This document shows, one piece after another, positions 7,756 through 17,194 of a DNA stretch of 64,000 nucleotides. The translations under genes were made by a program, and so were the position numbers. The stretch's first letter is position 1. Every line of letters begins with the position of its first letter. The DNA is from Acetomicrobium flavidum. Its GTDB lineage: Bacteria; Synergistota; Synergistia; Synergistales; Acetomicrobiaceae. The DNA lies in the NCBI RefSeq assembly GCF_900129645.1, contig NZ_FSQZ01000001.1, forward strand, positions 1,574,001 through 1,638,000, written 5' to 3'. The notes beneath the pieces were generated by a model, which was not told where the DNA came from, searched no databases, and was given only the letters and a program-made list of their open reading frames with translations.

Positions 7756-9870
7756 TTAACGCCTCGCAATGGCAGTAGACTCAGGTGTATTGATCTCAGC
7801 TGAATCAATTTTAAACTGGGCTGCCATTTTGTTAAGATCTTCCACGAACCCTCGCAAGTTTTCGGCTTGTAATTTTATTTGGACGACTTCATTTTCTGCT
7901 GCTACTAGAGTGTTATGGACATCTGATGCTAAATGTGCAGTTTCCGATGTATGACTTGCTATCTGATCTATACCTGATGCGATTTCCTCTATGGATGCCG
8001 ATTGCTCCTCTGCAGCAGCTGCGATGCTCTGAATAACATCAGTGATTTTAGAAATTTCCTGCAAAAATTCATAAATTTTGTTCTTTGTATTGAAGATTTT
8101 ATTTATGATCAAGTCAAGTTCTTTAGTGGATTCCTGAGATGATGTTACTGTTTCCTGTGATTTTTCCAAAAGCCTATTCATGGTTGTAGAGATTTCCGAA
8201 GCTGCCTCGCTTGATTTTTCAGCAAGCTTTCGTACTTCTTCAGCCACAACAGCGAACCCTCGGCCTGCGTCACCGGCTCTTGCAGCTTCTATGGCTGCAT
8301 TTAATGCTAATAAATTGGTTTGAGAAGCTATATTAGAGATAACGTTCACAAATTCTGATATCTTGGATACCGTTTCAACCAGGTCTTGAACATTCTGCAT
8401 GCTTTGTTGGGAATATTGTCCTACGGCTCGTAATTCCTTTACCGATTCATCCATTACCGAAGCCGTGATCTTGGCGGTCTCGAAGACATTAGAGGCTGCA
8501 TTGGCTCCTCTAGTGGTCTCACGTGCAGATGTTTGGGCGGCAGAGCTTACTTCCTCAATCCCGGCATTTGTTTCTTCTACTGCTGAGGCGTTTGATTCGG
8601 CTATGCTGTTTAGGTTGTTCATATTCTTCCGAATCTTTTGCATGACTTCTGTGGTGTTTTGACAAACCTTAAAAAGAGTGGACGCATTTTCCGTCAGTTT
8701 ATTGCTAATGGGTATTATCCTTTTGACAATCTCTTTCATTGATATAGAAACCTTTCTAAATGCCTCAAAAATTTCGCCAATCTCGTCATTTCTGCTAATG
8801 TCAAGTGATACAGTCAGATCACCATTAGAGACTTTGTCGGCGTAAGCAAGTAAATTTGCTAGGGGGCGGTTTACTCTGACTTTAATAACATACCATATTA
8901 CTAAAGATAGAAGCACGATGGCAATTAGTACAGAAGTCACAACAACTTTCAATACGGCATCACGCGTGTCGTAAAATTCAGCTTTTGGCATCATGGCTAT
9001 CATCTTTATGTTAGTATTGCCAACTGGTTGAATGGCGGCCACGTAAGTATCATTTAATGCATTACCTGAATATATTTTATCCGCTGAACCATTGGATATG
9101 GCTTTGCCTATTTCGGCAAAAAGTCCCTCTTTTTCCTCCGTAATTTTGGCTTTAAGGTTTTTGTCTTTATCCGGAAAACACATATAGTATCCTGCCCCTG
9201 TAACCAGGAAAGCTAAGCCCTTTCGACCAAATTTAATTTCGCCTATATATTGATCAAGATTTGCCAGGCTGATGTCCATGGTCGTAACGCCTATACGTTT
9301 CCCGTCTTTTATGATTGGCGCTACCGAAGTTATCATTAATACGTTCGATACGGGATCAATATAAGGTTCGGACCATTTAAGACCTTCATCGCCGGTAAAT
9401 CCCAATTTGTACCAATCTGCATTTAGGTAGTTAACTGCATCAGTATTATATTCCCATGACAGTATTATGTTATTGTTTTCCTTATAATAAAAAGGACCAT
9501 AATACTTTGAGTCAGCCTTATAAATATAGGGTTCAAGCCAATACCCACCACTGACAACTTCATCGTGTTTTTCAAGGAATTTTTTCATAATTGGTCCGAT
9601 TAAGTCTACGTCATAGTTATCGAGTGCCTCAATGTCATAAGCAAGGTAGGACGCTGCCTTGCCTGCTGAAAGAAAGTCATTCATCATCGCTGCCTTAACC
9701 TTAACCTGTTCTACGAGCTGCGCGCTCATTGACCTAGTAAGAGCTTTTTGAAATAATGTAACAGTGGATAACGCAAGCATACAGAATATTAATATTAAGA
9801 CTGGAATGACGAGAAAAAGGATGCTCCAGCTTAACCTTCGGCACCCCTTTTTATCAATCTTAGTTTCCAT
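7756..9870 (-). CDS. Methyl-accepting chemotaxis protein with dCache sensor domain
   Basis: 704 aa from ATG 9870. An N-terminal membrane helix (about 15-40) is followed by a periplasmic double-Cache domain to about residue 305 ([28 protein letters not shown] and [14 protein letters not shown] are typical). A second helix at about 310-335, HAMP, and an MCP signalling domain with [20 protein letters not shown] near residue 527 follow. Such receptors bind small ligands, often amino acids or carboxylates, outside and control CheA inside. An upstream in-frame GTG (9879) is less likely because AAGGGGTG lies at the right distance from ATG 9870. It is a single gene with its own terminator. No che genes are in the window. 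Confidence 0.95.
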   Translation of the reverse strand: METKIDKKGCRRLSWSILFLVIPVLILIFCMLALSTVTLFQKALTRSMSAQLVEQVKVKAAMMNDFLSAGKAASYLAYDIEALDNYDVDLIGPIMKKFLEKHDEVVSGGYWLEPYIYKADSKYYGPFYYKENNNIILSWEYNTDAVNYLNADWYKLGFTGDEGLKWSEPYIDPVSNVLMITSVAPIIKDGKRIGVTTMDISLANLDQYIGEIKFGRKGLAFLVTGAGYYMCFPDKDKNLKAKITEEKEGLFAEIGKAISNGSADKIYSGNALNDTYVAAIQPVGNTNIKMIAMMPKAEFYDTRDAVLKVVVTSVLIAIVLLSLVIWYVIKVRVNRPLANLLAYADKVSNGDLTVSLDISRNDEIGEIFEAFRKVSISMKEIVKRIIPISNKLTENASTLFKVCQNTTEVMQKIRKNMNNLNSIAESNASAVEETNAGIEEVSSAAQTSARETTRGANAASNVFETAKITASVMDESVKELRAVGQYSQQSMQNVQDLVETVSKISEFVNVISNIASQTNLLALNAAIEAARAGDAGRGFAVVAEEVRKLAEKSSEAASEISTTMNRLLEKSQETVTSSQESTKELDLIINKIFNTKNKIYEFLQEISKITDVIQSIAAAAEEQSASIEEIASGIDQIASHTSETAHLASDVHNTLVAAENEVVQIKLQAENLRGFVEDLNKMAAQFKIDSAEINTPESTAIARR

Positions 9871-10208
9871 CAGAAACACCCCTTTTGTTTTTTGATTTTA
9901 AGATTATGCTTTAAAAAGCTGTGTTAAAATATTATAAAATACGTTTCATTGGTTTACAATATCACTTTTAGCAATGGATTCTTTCTAGGCAAGGCATAAC
10001 TGAAGGATTGATTCCTTTGGGGCAAATTGTTTTTATTGGAAATATGTTAAGAAAATAGCATTGAAAATTCGGATAATTTCCCCAATGAAAGTTTTTCGGT
10101 ATCAATTTCTTTGGCCTCTAAAATCCTATACTTACGGCCTAAAATTGGACATTCGAACTTAAGAACCATTGATAGTTCATTTAATATAGAGAAAGGAGAT
10201 CGTTAATA
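9871..10208 (+). other. Intergenic region between divergent chemoreceptor and trehalose operon
   Basis: 338 nt without a supported gene. AT-rich, and must hold the promoters of both divergent transcription units. AAAGGAGAT at about 10193-10200 is the ribosome binding site for the TTG start at 10209. No riboswitch or repeat recognised. Confidence 0.6.
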
Positions 10209-12440
10209 TTGAGCAGTGCAAGGCTAATAATTGCGTCCAACAGGTTGCCATTTACCGTTGTAGATAGCAACGGGAGATTGGAGTTGAAGGCGAGCGCTGG
10301 AGGGTTGGTGACGGGCTTAAGTGCCTATCTTGACTCGCTTCAGCATTCGGCATTTACGAATCTTGTCGAATATGTATGGCTTGGATGGCCCGGCGCATCC
10401 ATAGATGATGAGCATAAAGATGGCATAAAGGAGGTTGCCGCAACCAGGTTTAATGCCTATCCCGTATTTGTACAGGAAGAGACAATGGAGGCCTTTTATC
10501 ACGGTTTTTGCAATAAGACGATATGGCCCTTGTTTCATTATTTTCCAAGTTACGTGGTTTATGAAAGCGAGAGCTGGGAATCCTACAGGGAGGTAAATCA
10601 ATATTTTTGCGACGCCATCATGGAGGTGCTTCGCCCAAGTGATATACTTTGGATCCATGACTATCATTTGATGTTGCTTCCCCGCATGATAAGGCAAAGG
10701 ATGCCAGATGTTCCCATAGGATTTTTCCTTCATATCCCCTTTCCGTCTTTCGAACTGTTTCGTCTATTACCCAAAAAATGGGCAGCGGGGATACTTGAGG
10801 GGCTTTTGGGGGCAGATCTGATTGGTTTTCACACTCACGATTACACTCAGTATTTTTTAAGATCGGTGCTTCGTATTTTAGGCATCGAGGCGAACATGGG
10901 ACAGATGTTCGTCGATGGAAGGATGGTCCAAGCCGATACCTTTCCTATGGGCATAGATTTCCATAGGTTTAATGACGCCGTGGTCTCAAAGGAAACCGAG
11001 ATGGAAAGAGAGAAGCTGAAAAATACGCTTTCCGATTTTAAGACGATTATCTCGGTGGATAGGCTTGATTACTCGAAGGGGGTTTTAAACCGGCTTGAGG
11101 GCTTCGAGCTTTTTCTGAAAGACAACCCGCAATGGCACAAGAAAGTGGTACTGTTGCTTGTGATCGTGCCTTCCAGGATTGGCGTCGACCGTTATCAGAC
11201 AATAAAGACTCAGATAGATCAGATGGTGGGTAACATTAACGGTAGATTTGGAACGTTTAATTGGATGCCTATCATATATAAATATGGCCACGTACCATTT
11301 CATCAACTTGTTGCCCTTTATAATATGAGCGACGTTGCATTGATAACGCCACTCAGGGATGGGATGAACTTGGTATCCAAAGAATATGTAGCTTCCAGAA
11401 AGGATGCAACAGGTGTATTGATATTAAGCGAGCTTGCGGGTGCCTCTAAGGAATTGGTCGAAGCTGTGTTGATTAACCCTAACGACAGGGGAGAAATTGC
11501 CATAGCCATTAAAAATGCCCTTGAGATGCCCTTGGAAGAACAAAAAAGCAGGATTGAAAAGATGCAAAGCAGGTTAAAGAAATATGACGTTGTTAAATGG
11601 GCAACGGATTTTATCGATGAATTAAAGGATGTCAAAGAAGGGCAAAGCCGATTTCGAACCAGGATGCTATCCGATGTAGTTAGAAGAAAGATCATAGATG
11701 ATTTCGTTGGAGCCAACCGATGTATGATTTTTTTGGATTACGATGGGACTTTAGTACCTTTTGCAGATAGCCCCGAAAAGGCAGTACCCTCCAACGAAGT
11801 TTTGGATCTTTTGAAAGATTTATCCGAGATTCCCGAGGTTGATCTCGTGATCATCAGTGGTAGGGATAGAGATACGCTCCAAAAATGGCTGGGAAACCTA
11901 AACGTGGGCTTTGTCGCCGAACACGGTGTTTGGCTTAAAGAGAAGGGAAAGGAATGGCAGTTGCTGAAGCCTATGAGCGCTGAGTGGAAAAATAAGTTAA
12001 AGCCATTACTGCTGCGTTATGTTGATAAAGTCCCTGGATCCTTTTTAGAGGAAAAGGAATACTCTTTAAGTTGGCATTACAGGAAATGTGATCCCGAACA
12101 GGCAGTCGATGCTGCCAAAGAACTAACGGATCTATTGCTGCAGGTAGTGGCCAATACTGAAGTGCAGGTAATTCAGGGCCATAAGCTGATCGAATTAAGG
12201 CCATCTGGCATAGACAAGGGAAAGGCAGCGCTTCATTTTCTTTCAAGGGCCGATTACGACTTCATCTTGGCAATTGGAGACGATAGAACCGATGAAGATC
12301 TCTTTAAAGAACTGCCTTCTCATGCCTGGACCGTTCGCGTGGGGATAGTTACATCTATAGCAAGGCTTAACGCCGTAAGTTATAGAGATGTTAGGAGCTT
12401 GCTGAAAGAGCTTAAAAATTGCATAAGAGGTGAAAGGTGA
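10209..12440 (+). CDS. Bifunctional trehalose-6-phosphate synthase / trehalose-6-phosphate phosphatase
   Basis: 743 aa fusion. Residues 1-about 465 are a GT20 trehalose-6-phosphate synthase (IASNRLPF at the start, SAGGLVTGL, WIHDYHLMLLPRMIR, GFFLHIPFPS, SVDRLDYSKGV, LITPLRDGMNLVSKEY). Residues about 495-743 are a HAD-type phosphatase opening with FLDYDGTLVPFADSP and ending with AIGDDRTDEDLF. Together they make trehalose from an NDP-glucose and glucose-6-phosphate. Translation starts at TTG 10209 behind AAAGGAGAT. The stop overlaps the next gene's start, and all three trehalose genes are packed without gaps. Related GT20 enzymes can make other glucosides, but the attached TPP domain supports trehalose. 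Confidence 0.93.
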   Translation: MSSARLIIASNRLPFTVVDSNGRLELKASAGGLVTGLSAYLDSLQHSAFTNLVEYVWLGWPGASIDDEHKDGIKEVAATRFNAYPVFVQEETMEAFYHGFCNKTIWPLFHYFPSYVVYESESWESYREVNQYFCDAIMEVLRPSDILWIHDYHLMLLPRMIRQRMPDVPIGFFLHIPFPSFELFRLLPKKWAAGILEGLLGADLIGFHTHDYTQYFLRSVLRILGIEANMGQMFVDGRMVQADTFPMGIDFHRFNDAVVSKETEMEREKLKNTLSDFKTIISVDRLDYSKGVLNRLEGFELFLKDNPQWHKKVVLLLVIVPSRIGVDRYQTIKTQIDQMVGNINGRFGTFNWMPIIYKYGHVPFHQLVALYNMSDVALITPLRDGMNLVSKEYVASRKDATGVLILSELAGASKELVEAVLINPNDRGEIAIAIKNALEMPLEEQKSRIEKMQSRLKKYDVVKWATDFIDELKDVKEGQSRFRTRMLSDVVRRKIIDDFVGANRCMIFLDYDGTLVPFADSPEKAVPSNEVLDLLKDLSEIPEVDLVIISGRDRDTLQKWLGNLNVGFVAEHGVWLKEKGKEWQLLKPMSAEWKNKLKPLLLRYVDKVPGSFLEEKEYSLSWHYRKCDPEQAVDAAKELTDLLLQVVANTEVQVIQGHKLIELRPSGIDKGKAALHFLSRADYDFILAIGDDRTDEDLFKELPSHAWTVRVGIVTSIARLNAVSYRDVRSLLKELKNCIRGER

Positions 12441-13078
12441 TGGAAAACGGGTTCAGGTTTTGTACGGAATCACACCTCGTTAAGATGCTTGCGATAAGGG
12501 CCAAAAATCCCATTCAGCTTTTAGAAGGCATTAAAAAAGTGCCGTCTGCTTCGATATATTATCACACCCACAGGTTTCTCCAGCAGCACTATTACGCCTC
12601 TCCGGAACCACCTAACGACTTTGCCTACTGGATATCTAACGTCCTTGGCCTGAGGGAATTAGGAGAGAGCATTGCAAGTGTGGAGATAGTAGATTTCGAT
12701 TCTTTAGATGAAATTAGGAAGGAGTATATCAAAAGGTTGGAAGAGCATATCTTTGGCGGCAGGAGCATGATAGATTGCGTTGAAGGGCATGAATTTCACT
12801 TCTTGAGCTGCAAGACATTTGTCCATCCTACTCCCTTTGTTGCGACAAATTTAGATGAATTTAAGGACATCGTCGGAAAAATATACATAAACTCCATTTA
12901 TTTTCACATCTTTGAACCAAGATTGCGGTTTCAAAGAAAAGAGAATGATTTTTCTGCATGGCTGAGAAGCATTGGAGAGGAAATGTCAGCTGATCGGATA
13001 AGCAAACTGGATCCATACGCATTTACCATCGAGGGCCTGAGGAAAAGGATCGTAAATATATTGGAAAGAGATGATTAA
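12440..13078 (+). CDS. DUF5752 family protein, trehalose-operon associated
   Basis: 212 aa, soluble, no signal peptide or membrane helix. The sequence (FRFCTESHLVKMLAIRAKNP, SASIYYHTHRFLQQHYYASP, NDFAYWISNVLGLRELGESI) matches the DUF5752 family, which often lies beside trehalose or glycosyltransferase genes; no activity is known. His, Tyr and Phe are abundant near the start (YYHTHRFLQQHYY). GTG 12437 would add one residue; ATG 12440 has AGAGG at better spacing. It overlaps both neighbours, so all three proteins are probably made in step, which suggests a partner or regulatory function for TreT or the synthase (inference). Confidence 0.8.
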   Translation: MENGFRFCTESHLVKMLAIRAKNPIQLLEGIKKVPSASIYYHTHRFLQQHYYASPEPPNDFAYWISNVLGLRELGESIASVEIVDFDSLDEIRKEYIKRLEEHIFGGRSMIDCVEGHEFHFLSCKTFVHPTPFVATNLDEFKDIVGKIYINSIYFHIFEPRLRFQRKENDFSAWLRSIGEEMSADRISKLDPYAFTIEGLRKRIVNILERDD

Positions 13079-14306
13079 GATGGTAGCCGATATCAGGGAA
13101 TATTCTTCAATTGTAGGGCAAGCAGTCATTGACGAGCTTTTCTACTTGGGGGACAAACTTAAAGGCAAGATAGTGCAAAACATAAATTCAACGGCAGTTG
13201 GCGGAGGAGTAGCTGAGATATTATCCAGGATGGTCCCGTTGCTGAAACAGCTTGGAGTGGACGCTCGCTGGGATGTCATCAAGGGTAACGAGGAATTTTT
13301 TACTATAACAAAAAAAATTCATAATGCCTTGCATGGTGTAGATATACCGATATCGCTTGATGAACTTTTGTACTTTCAGGAAGTTAATCGGCAAAATGCC
13401 GATGAAATGGACCTTTGCGGGGATGTGATGTTCATCCACGACCCCCAGCCGATTGTATTAATCGAAAGACGCGAGGCCATAGGTAAAAAGTGGGCGTGGA
13501 GATGTCACGTCGATTTCACTACTCCAAAGGAAGGCGTTATGGCCTTTTTGAAATCGTACATCGAGAGGTACGATTGTGCTGTTTTTTCTGCCCCGGCATT
13601 TGCCAGAAAGTTGAGCATACCCCAAGCTTTGATCTCCCCTTCCATAGACCCCTTAAGCGACAAGAACAAGGAGTTGCCTCAGGAAACGATAAACTCCGTG
13701 CTGGATCAGTTTGGCATCGACAAGATGCGCCCAATCGTGACGCAAATATCCCGATTCGATTATTTGAAGGATCCCATAGGCGTTATCGAGGTATATAAGA
13801 GGGTTAAACGGCACATAGATTGCCAATTGGTTCTGGCGGGTGGCGGCGCGACCGATGACCCGGAAGGAGCAAAGGTCCTGGAAGACGTCAGAAACGCCGC
13901 TGCAGATGACCCCGATATACATGTGCTGCTGCTTCCGCCAGCAAAGGACATCGAGATCAACGCACTTCAAAGGGCCTCAAGCGTAATTTTGCAAAAATCG
14001 CTGAAAGAGGGCTTTGGCCTGACTGTTGCAGAGGGCCTGTGGAAGGCAAAGCCGGTCATTGCCTCTGCGGTTGGGGGGATCCCTCTTCAAATAGCGCATA
14101 AGTATTCGGGAATCCTGACGTACTCAATCGATGGGACTGTCCATTACTTGAAGCAGCTTTTAAATGAGCCCGAATATGCAAAAAAGCTGGGCATCAACGG
14201 TAGGGAACACATCAAAAACAACTTCCTAATAACGAGGCACATACGGGACTATTTGCTCCTCTTTTTGTCGTTATACCATGAAGACGAGATAGTTGGGTTG
14301 AACTGA
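13071..14306 (+). CDS. treT: Trehalose glycosyltransferring synthase (TreT-like), GT4 family
   Basis: 411 aa GT-B glycosyltransferase. The N-terminal half has KIVQNINSTAVGGGVAEILS, typical of TreT, and HVDFTTP. The C-terminal half has TQISRFDYLKDPIG, VLAGGGATDDPEGAKVLEDV, and the GT4 Glu-x7-Glu motif in LKEGFGLTVAEGLWKAKPVI. Known TreT enzymes from thermophiles make trehalose directly from NDP-glucose and glucose, reversibly. The operon therefore encodes two trehalose routes. It overlaps the DUF5752 gene by 8 nt. ATG 13071 is used; ATG 13080 is also possible. No clear terminator follows within 90 nt. Confidence 0.88.
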   Translation: MIKMVADIREYSSIVGQAVIDELFYLGDKLKGKIVQNINSTAVGGGVAEILSRMVPLLKQLGVDARWDVIKGNEEFFTITKKIHNALHGVDIPISLDELLYFQEVNRQNADEMDLCGDVMFIHDPQPIVLIERREAIGKKWAWRCHVDFTTPKEGVMAFLKSYIERYDCAVFSAPAFARKLSIPQALISPSIDPLSDKNKELPQETINSVLDQFGIDKMRPIVTQISRFDYLKDPIGVIEVYKRVKRHIDCQLVLAGGGATDDPEGAKVLEDVRNAAADDPDIHVLLLPPAKDIEINALQRASSVILQKSLKEGFGLTVAEGLWKAKPVIASAVGGIPLQIAHKYSGILTYSIDGTVHYLKQLLNEPEYAKKLGINGREHIKNNFLITRHIRDYLLLFLSLYHEDEIVGLN

Positions 14307-14400
14307 ATGAGTCTATGCTATGGTCTTCGGACTAAAGTGAAATGTGGCGTGGATTATCAGATATAAAGTACTAATTTGAGTTATAATTAATGTACTTAAC

Positions 14401-14775
14401 TATAATGACATTAAGGGTAAGTCTTTACCGGCGAGGAGGGGAGACGGAAAAACGAAGAGGATGTTGCGTGAAAAGCAGGCAGAAGCTCGAAATCATGGCG
14501 CGTCGAAGTAGAAAGAGCCCGCACCGGACGGTCCTGCCAAGGGGTGTGTAGTAAACCAGGATAGGTTGCTCGACCTCATTTACGAGGCCAAGGGGTGAGA
14601 TTCACAAGGGATGCCTACGCGACAAAGACTTGACGAGCTTGGGCTTTAAAATTGTTAATTGTTTTTGATTTTTATTTGAAATACGCTATCTACGAGAGCT
14701 AAAGGAGTTTGTTTTCGCCAAATATAACCTATTAAGCAGGGAAATATAGCCTTTTCATTTCCCTGCCAATTTTAT
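14401..14775 (+). ncRNA. Candidate structured RNA (alternatively a decayed gene) in the 546-nt gap after treT
   Basis: The gap 14307-14852 contains no intact gene, yet 14413-14650 is clearly GC-richer than its flanks. A TATAAT lies at 14401-14406 (weak TTGAGT 19 nt upstream) and a terminator-like hairpin at 14736-14766 closes the region, so a transcript of about 330-360 nt is plausible. Nested pairings can be drawn: 14483-14489 with 14634-14640, and inside it 14502-14511 with 14615-14623, plus local stems 14532-14536/14557-14561 and 14563-14566/14573-14576. No RNase P, tmRNA or SRP signature is present. The same stretch read as codons from 14413 gives protein-like text broken by an in-frame TAG (14509) and TGA (14596), so a pseudogene is the alternative. 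Confidence 0.35.
14736..14775 (+). terminator. Terminator-like hairpin upstream of the YjiH gene
   Basis: Perfect 10-bp inverted repeat (14736-14745 with 14757-14766) followed by CAATTTTATTT. It ends whatever transcript arrives from the treT side or from the candidate RNA. Confidence 0.65.
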
Positions 14776-14852
14776 TTACCACTTGATATTCGGCCAAATT
14801 ATGCGGATTATATTACTAGCAAACAATTCGACACAGATAGGGGTGTTGGTAT

Positions 14853-16208
14853 ATGACCGGATCAAGGACAAAGTATTCGATGGCTGAGATTTTGCGCTTT
14901 ATAATTCCATCAGCGTTGGGCATCATTTTGTTTTTGGTTCCTGTTCCTCAGGATGGCACTCTTAACACAATACTGGGAATCATTATTGATTGGGCAAAAG
15001 AAACCTTTAAACCTTTCCTTACTGTAGCGGCAATGGTTTTAGTGGTATTGAGCGCAGTTATTACGTTATATGCTTCTCTTGCAAGACCTAATTTCATAGT
15101 CAAAAGCCAATTTTTTAAAGATCTTTTTGTAACTCGTCCTCTTTGGATTACTTCGAGGGTCTTAGGGGCTGTATTTTTCGTCATGATTTATTTTAAAATA
15201 GGCCCTGAAGCGATATGGAGCATGGACACGGGTGGAACGCCTGCATTGGTATTAGCGCCTTCTTTATTGGTAATTTTTAGCGTTCTGGCCGCAGCGGTTT
15301 CGCTTCTCACGGATTTTGGATTAATGGAGTATATTGGTACCTTAGCACGTCCGCTGATGCATCCTCTTTTTAAGCTTCCGGGCAGATCTGCTATCGATTG
15401 TCTTGCATCTTGGCTGGGAAGCAACTCTGTAGGCGTAGTGATAACCACTAGATTGCATGATGCGGGATATTATAGTGATCGCGAGGCCTCCATCATATCG
15501 ATTTCTTTCTCAGTAATAAGCGTTGCCTACATTTACGTCATGGCGGATTTTGTGGGATTGTCTAACATGTATTTCCAAATCTTGATCTCAATCTATGCGG
15601 TCTGCTTCATACTTGCCGTGCTTACCCCACGCATATGGCCCTTTAAAAACATTCCCGATACGTATTCCGGAAGATCAGGACAAAGAATTCCAGAAAGGGA
15701 AATCCCTGCCGGATATTCGTTAAAGGATTGGGCTTTGACGTCCGCCGTAGAGAGGGCAAAAGGGGAAGGGCTTAATACGATACTTAAGACATGCTATCAG
15801 ACTTTTTCGTTTCTTATCGTTAGCACGATGCCGCTTGTCGTATCTTGGGGAACCATTGTGCTCATAATTGCGACCTATACTCCAGTGTTTCAATGGATTT
15901 CCTTGCCCTTTGCCTGGTTGCTTGAATTGGTTAAAATACCTGAAGCGTATAAGGTGGCCCCTGCCTTTGTTCTTGCCTATGCGGATCAATTCTTGGCCGC
16001 AGTCATCGGAGCCACTTGCAGCACAGTCGCCGGTAAGTTTATGTGTGCCTGCATATCTGCTACAGGCATAATTTATATGACTGAGATTGGGGTTCTGATA
16101 TTGAATTCTTCCATACCACTAAATTTTTGGAAGCTTACTGCAATATACTTTGTCAGGGCTGTATTATCCGTGTTTTTATTGGCACCATTTGTGTTTCTCT
16201 TTTGTTGA
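14853..16208 (+). CDS. YjiH-family membrane protein (nucleoside-recognition GATE domain transporter)
   Basis: 451 aa polytopic membrane protein with about 10-11 hydrophobic segments. It matches the YjiH branch of the nucleoside recognition (GATE) superfamily: RFIIPSALGIILFLVPVPQD at the start, then LPGRSAIDCLASWLGSNSVG and a late VIGATCSTVAGKFMCACISA. These proteins are thought to transport a small solute, but the substrate is not established; the nucleoside name comes from distant relatives. It is preceded by a terminator-like hairpin and stands alone, 117 nt upstream of pstS. GGGGTGTTGG upstream of ATG 14853 is a modest ribosome binding site. Confidence 0.85.
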   Translation: MTGSRTKYSMAEILRFIIPSALGIILFLVPVPQDGTLNTILGIIIDWAKETFKPFLTVAAMVLVVLSAVITLYASLARPNFIVKSQFFKDLFVTRPLWITSRVLGAVFFVMIYFKIGPEAIWSMDTGGTPALVLAPSLLVIFSVLAAAVSLLTDFGLMEYIGTLARPLMHPLFKLPGRSAIDCLASWLGSNSVGVVITTRLHDAGYYSDREASIISISFSVISVAYIYVMADFVGLSNMYFQILISIYAVCFILAVLTPRIWPFKNIPDTYSGRSGQRIPEREIPAGYSLKDWALTSAVERAKGEGLNTILKTCYQTFSFLIVSTMPLVVSWGTIVLIIATYTPVFQWISLPFAWLLELVKIPEAYKVAPAFVLAYADQFLAAVIGATCSTVAGKFMCACISATGIIYMTEIGVLILNSSIPLNFWKLTAIYFVRAVLSVFLLAPFVFLFC

Positions 16209-16247
16209 TGGGGCTTTCGGTTTGTCGATGTAACGGGTTCGTTACTC

Positions 16248-16283
16248 AAACGTCACGTAAACGTCAGATCGATTTGTTATCAT
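16248..16283 (+). promoter_or_regulatory. Pho-box-like tandem repeat and -10 element of pstS
   Basis: Two direct copies of AAACGTCA spaced 11 bp (16248-16258 and 16259-16269) lie 8 nt upstream of a TATCAT (16278-16283). There is no -35 hexamer: the repeats occupy its place. An 11-bp period, GTCA core and position over the -35 are the pattern of PhoB-type activator sites, and the gene served encodes a phosphate-binding protein. Confidence 0.6.
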
Positions 16284-16325
16284 TTACCTGAAGTTAAAAG
16301 ATCGAAAGCGAGAAGGGGGATAACA

Positions 16326-17141
16326 ATGAGAAAATTTTTAGTGTTTTTGTTGCTGTCAGTTTTGGCGTTGGGCCAGTTGAATGGGATTGCTTCGGCTGCA
16401 GGCCTAACTTTAAAGGGATCCACGACTGTTTTGCCGATAGCACAGGCGGCTATGGAAGCGTATGTCGCACTGTATCCAAATACCAAATTTTCGATATCCG
16501 GTGAGGGCAGTGGAAACGGGATCAAGGCATTGATTGATGGAACTTGCGATATCGCAAATTCATCTAGATTTATCAAGCAGGAGGAAGCTAAACTGGCCTT
16601 TGAAAAGGGGGCATACCCGGTACCCTTTGGAGTTGCCATAGATGCAATTGTTCCTATAGTGCATCCCAAAAATACCGTAAACAACCTTACTTTACAACAG
16701 CTTAAGGATATATATAGCGGCAAAATCACCAATTGGAAGGAAGTTGGGGGGGCAGATAAAAAGATAGCTGTCATAACAAGAGATACCAGCTCCGGGACAT
16801 TTGAAATTTGGGAAGAAAAAATAATGAAAGGCGAGAAGATAACGCCCAGAGCTCAGGTATTGGCATCCAATGGTGCAATCGTGCAGGCGGTGTCCATGAA
16901 TCCATTGGCCATAGGGTATATAGGAATAGGATATTTAAATAACAGCGTAAAAGGCGTCAGCGTGGAGAAGGTAAAGGCAACTCCCGAGACGGCACGAACA
17001 GGGGAGTATCCCATTTCTAGGTATCTTTTTATGTTTACAAGAGGTTGGCCAACGGGAGAAACGATGAGGTTCATAAACTTCATCTTGAGCGACGAGGGAC
17101 AAAAGATTGTTACTAAGACTGGCTTTGTCCCAATAAGATAG
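16326..17141 (+). CDS. pstS: Phosphate ABC transporter substrate-binding protein
   Basis: 271 aa with a Sec signal peptide (MRKFLVFLLLSVLALGQ, cleavage near IASA). The mature protein has the PstS phosphate-site pattern: LKGSTTVLPIAQAAMEAY, SGEGSGNGIKALIDGTCDIA, then VITRDTSSGTFEIWEEKI. PstS binds inorganic phosphate in the periplasm for the PstCAB permease. No pstC, pstA, pstB or phoU follows; a terminator closes the gene directly, so it is an orphan binder or the permease is elsewhere. The tandem repeat upstream suggests induction under phosphate starvation by a PhoB/PhoP-type regulator (inference). AGAAGGGGG precedes ATG 16326. Confidence 0.93.
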   Translation: MRKFLVFLLLSVLALGQLNGIASAAGLTLKGSTTVLPIAQAAMEAYVALYPNTKFSISGEGSGNGIKALIDGTCDIANSSRFIKQEEAKLAFEKGAYPVPFGVAIDAIVPIVHPKNTVNNLTLQQLKDIYSGKITNWKEVGGADKKIAVITRDTSSGTFEIWEEKIMKGEKITPRAQVLASNGAIVQAVSMNPLAIGYIGIGYLNNSVKGVSVEKVKATPETARTGEYPISRYLFMFTRGWPTGETMRFINFILSDEGQKIVTKTGFVPIR

Positions 17142-17149
17142 ATATTTTA

Positions 17150-17192
17150 GCGGCAGGGCCTGCTGTATTTATAGGCCCTGCCGCTAGTTTTT
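17150..17192 (+). terminator. Intrinsic terminator of pstS
   Basis: 12-bp perfect GC-rich stem (17150-17161 with 17173-17184), extendable by two A-T pairs, followed by AGTTTTTTGG. It separates pstS from the convergent chemoreceptor gene. Confidence 0.9.
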
Positions 17193-17194
17193 GG

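Noticed and set aside
14509-14598. Recoding of in-frame TAG and TGA (pyrrolysine or selenocysteine)
   Set aside because: No SECIS-like hairpin directly after the TGA and no recognisable protein family; decay or chance is simpler.
14401-14660. RNase P RNA, tmRNA or group II intron as identity of the GC-rich gap
   Set aside because: A short stretch (TAGGTTGCTCGA ... AGGCC) recalls RNase P RNA, but the invariant GAGGAAAGTCC and ACAGAA-CCGGCTTA elements are missing. No tRNA-like ends or tag ORF for tmRNA, and no intron domain V.
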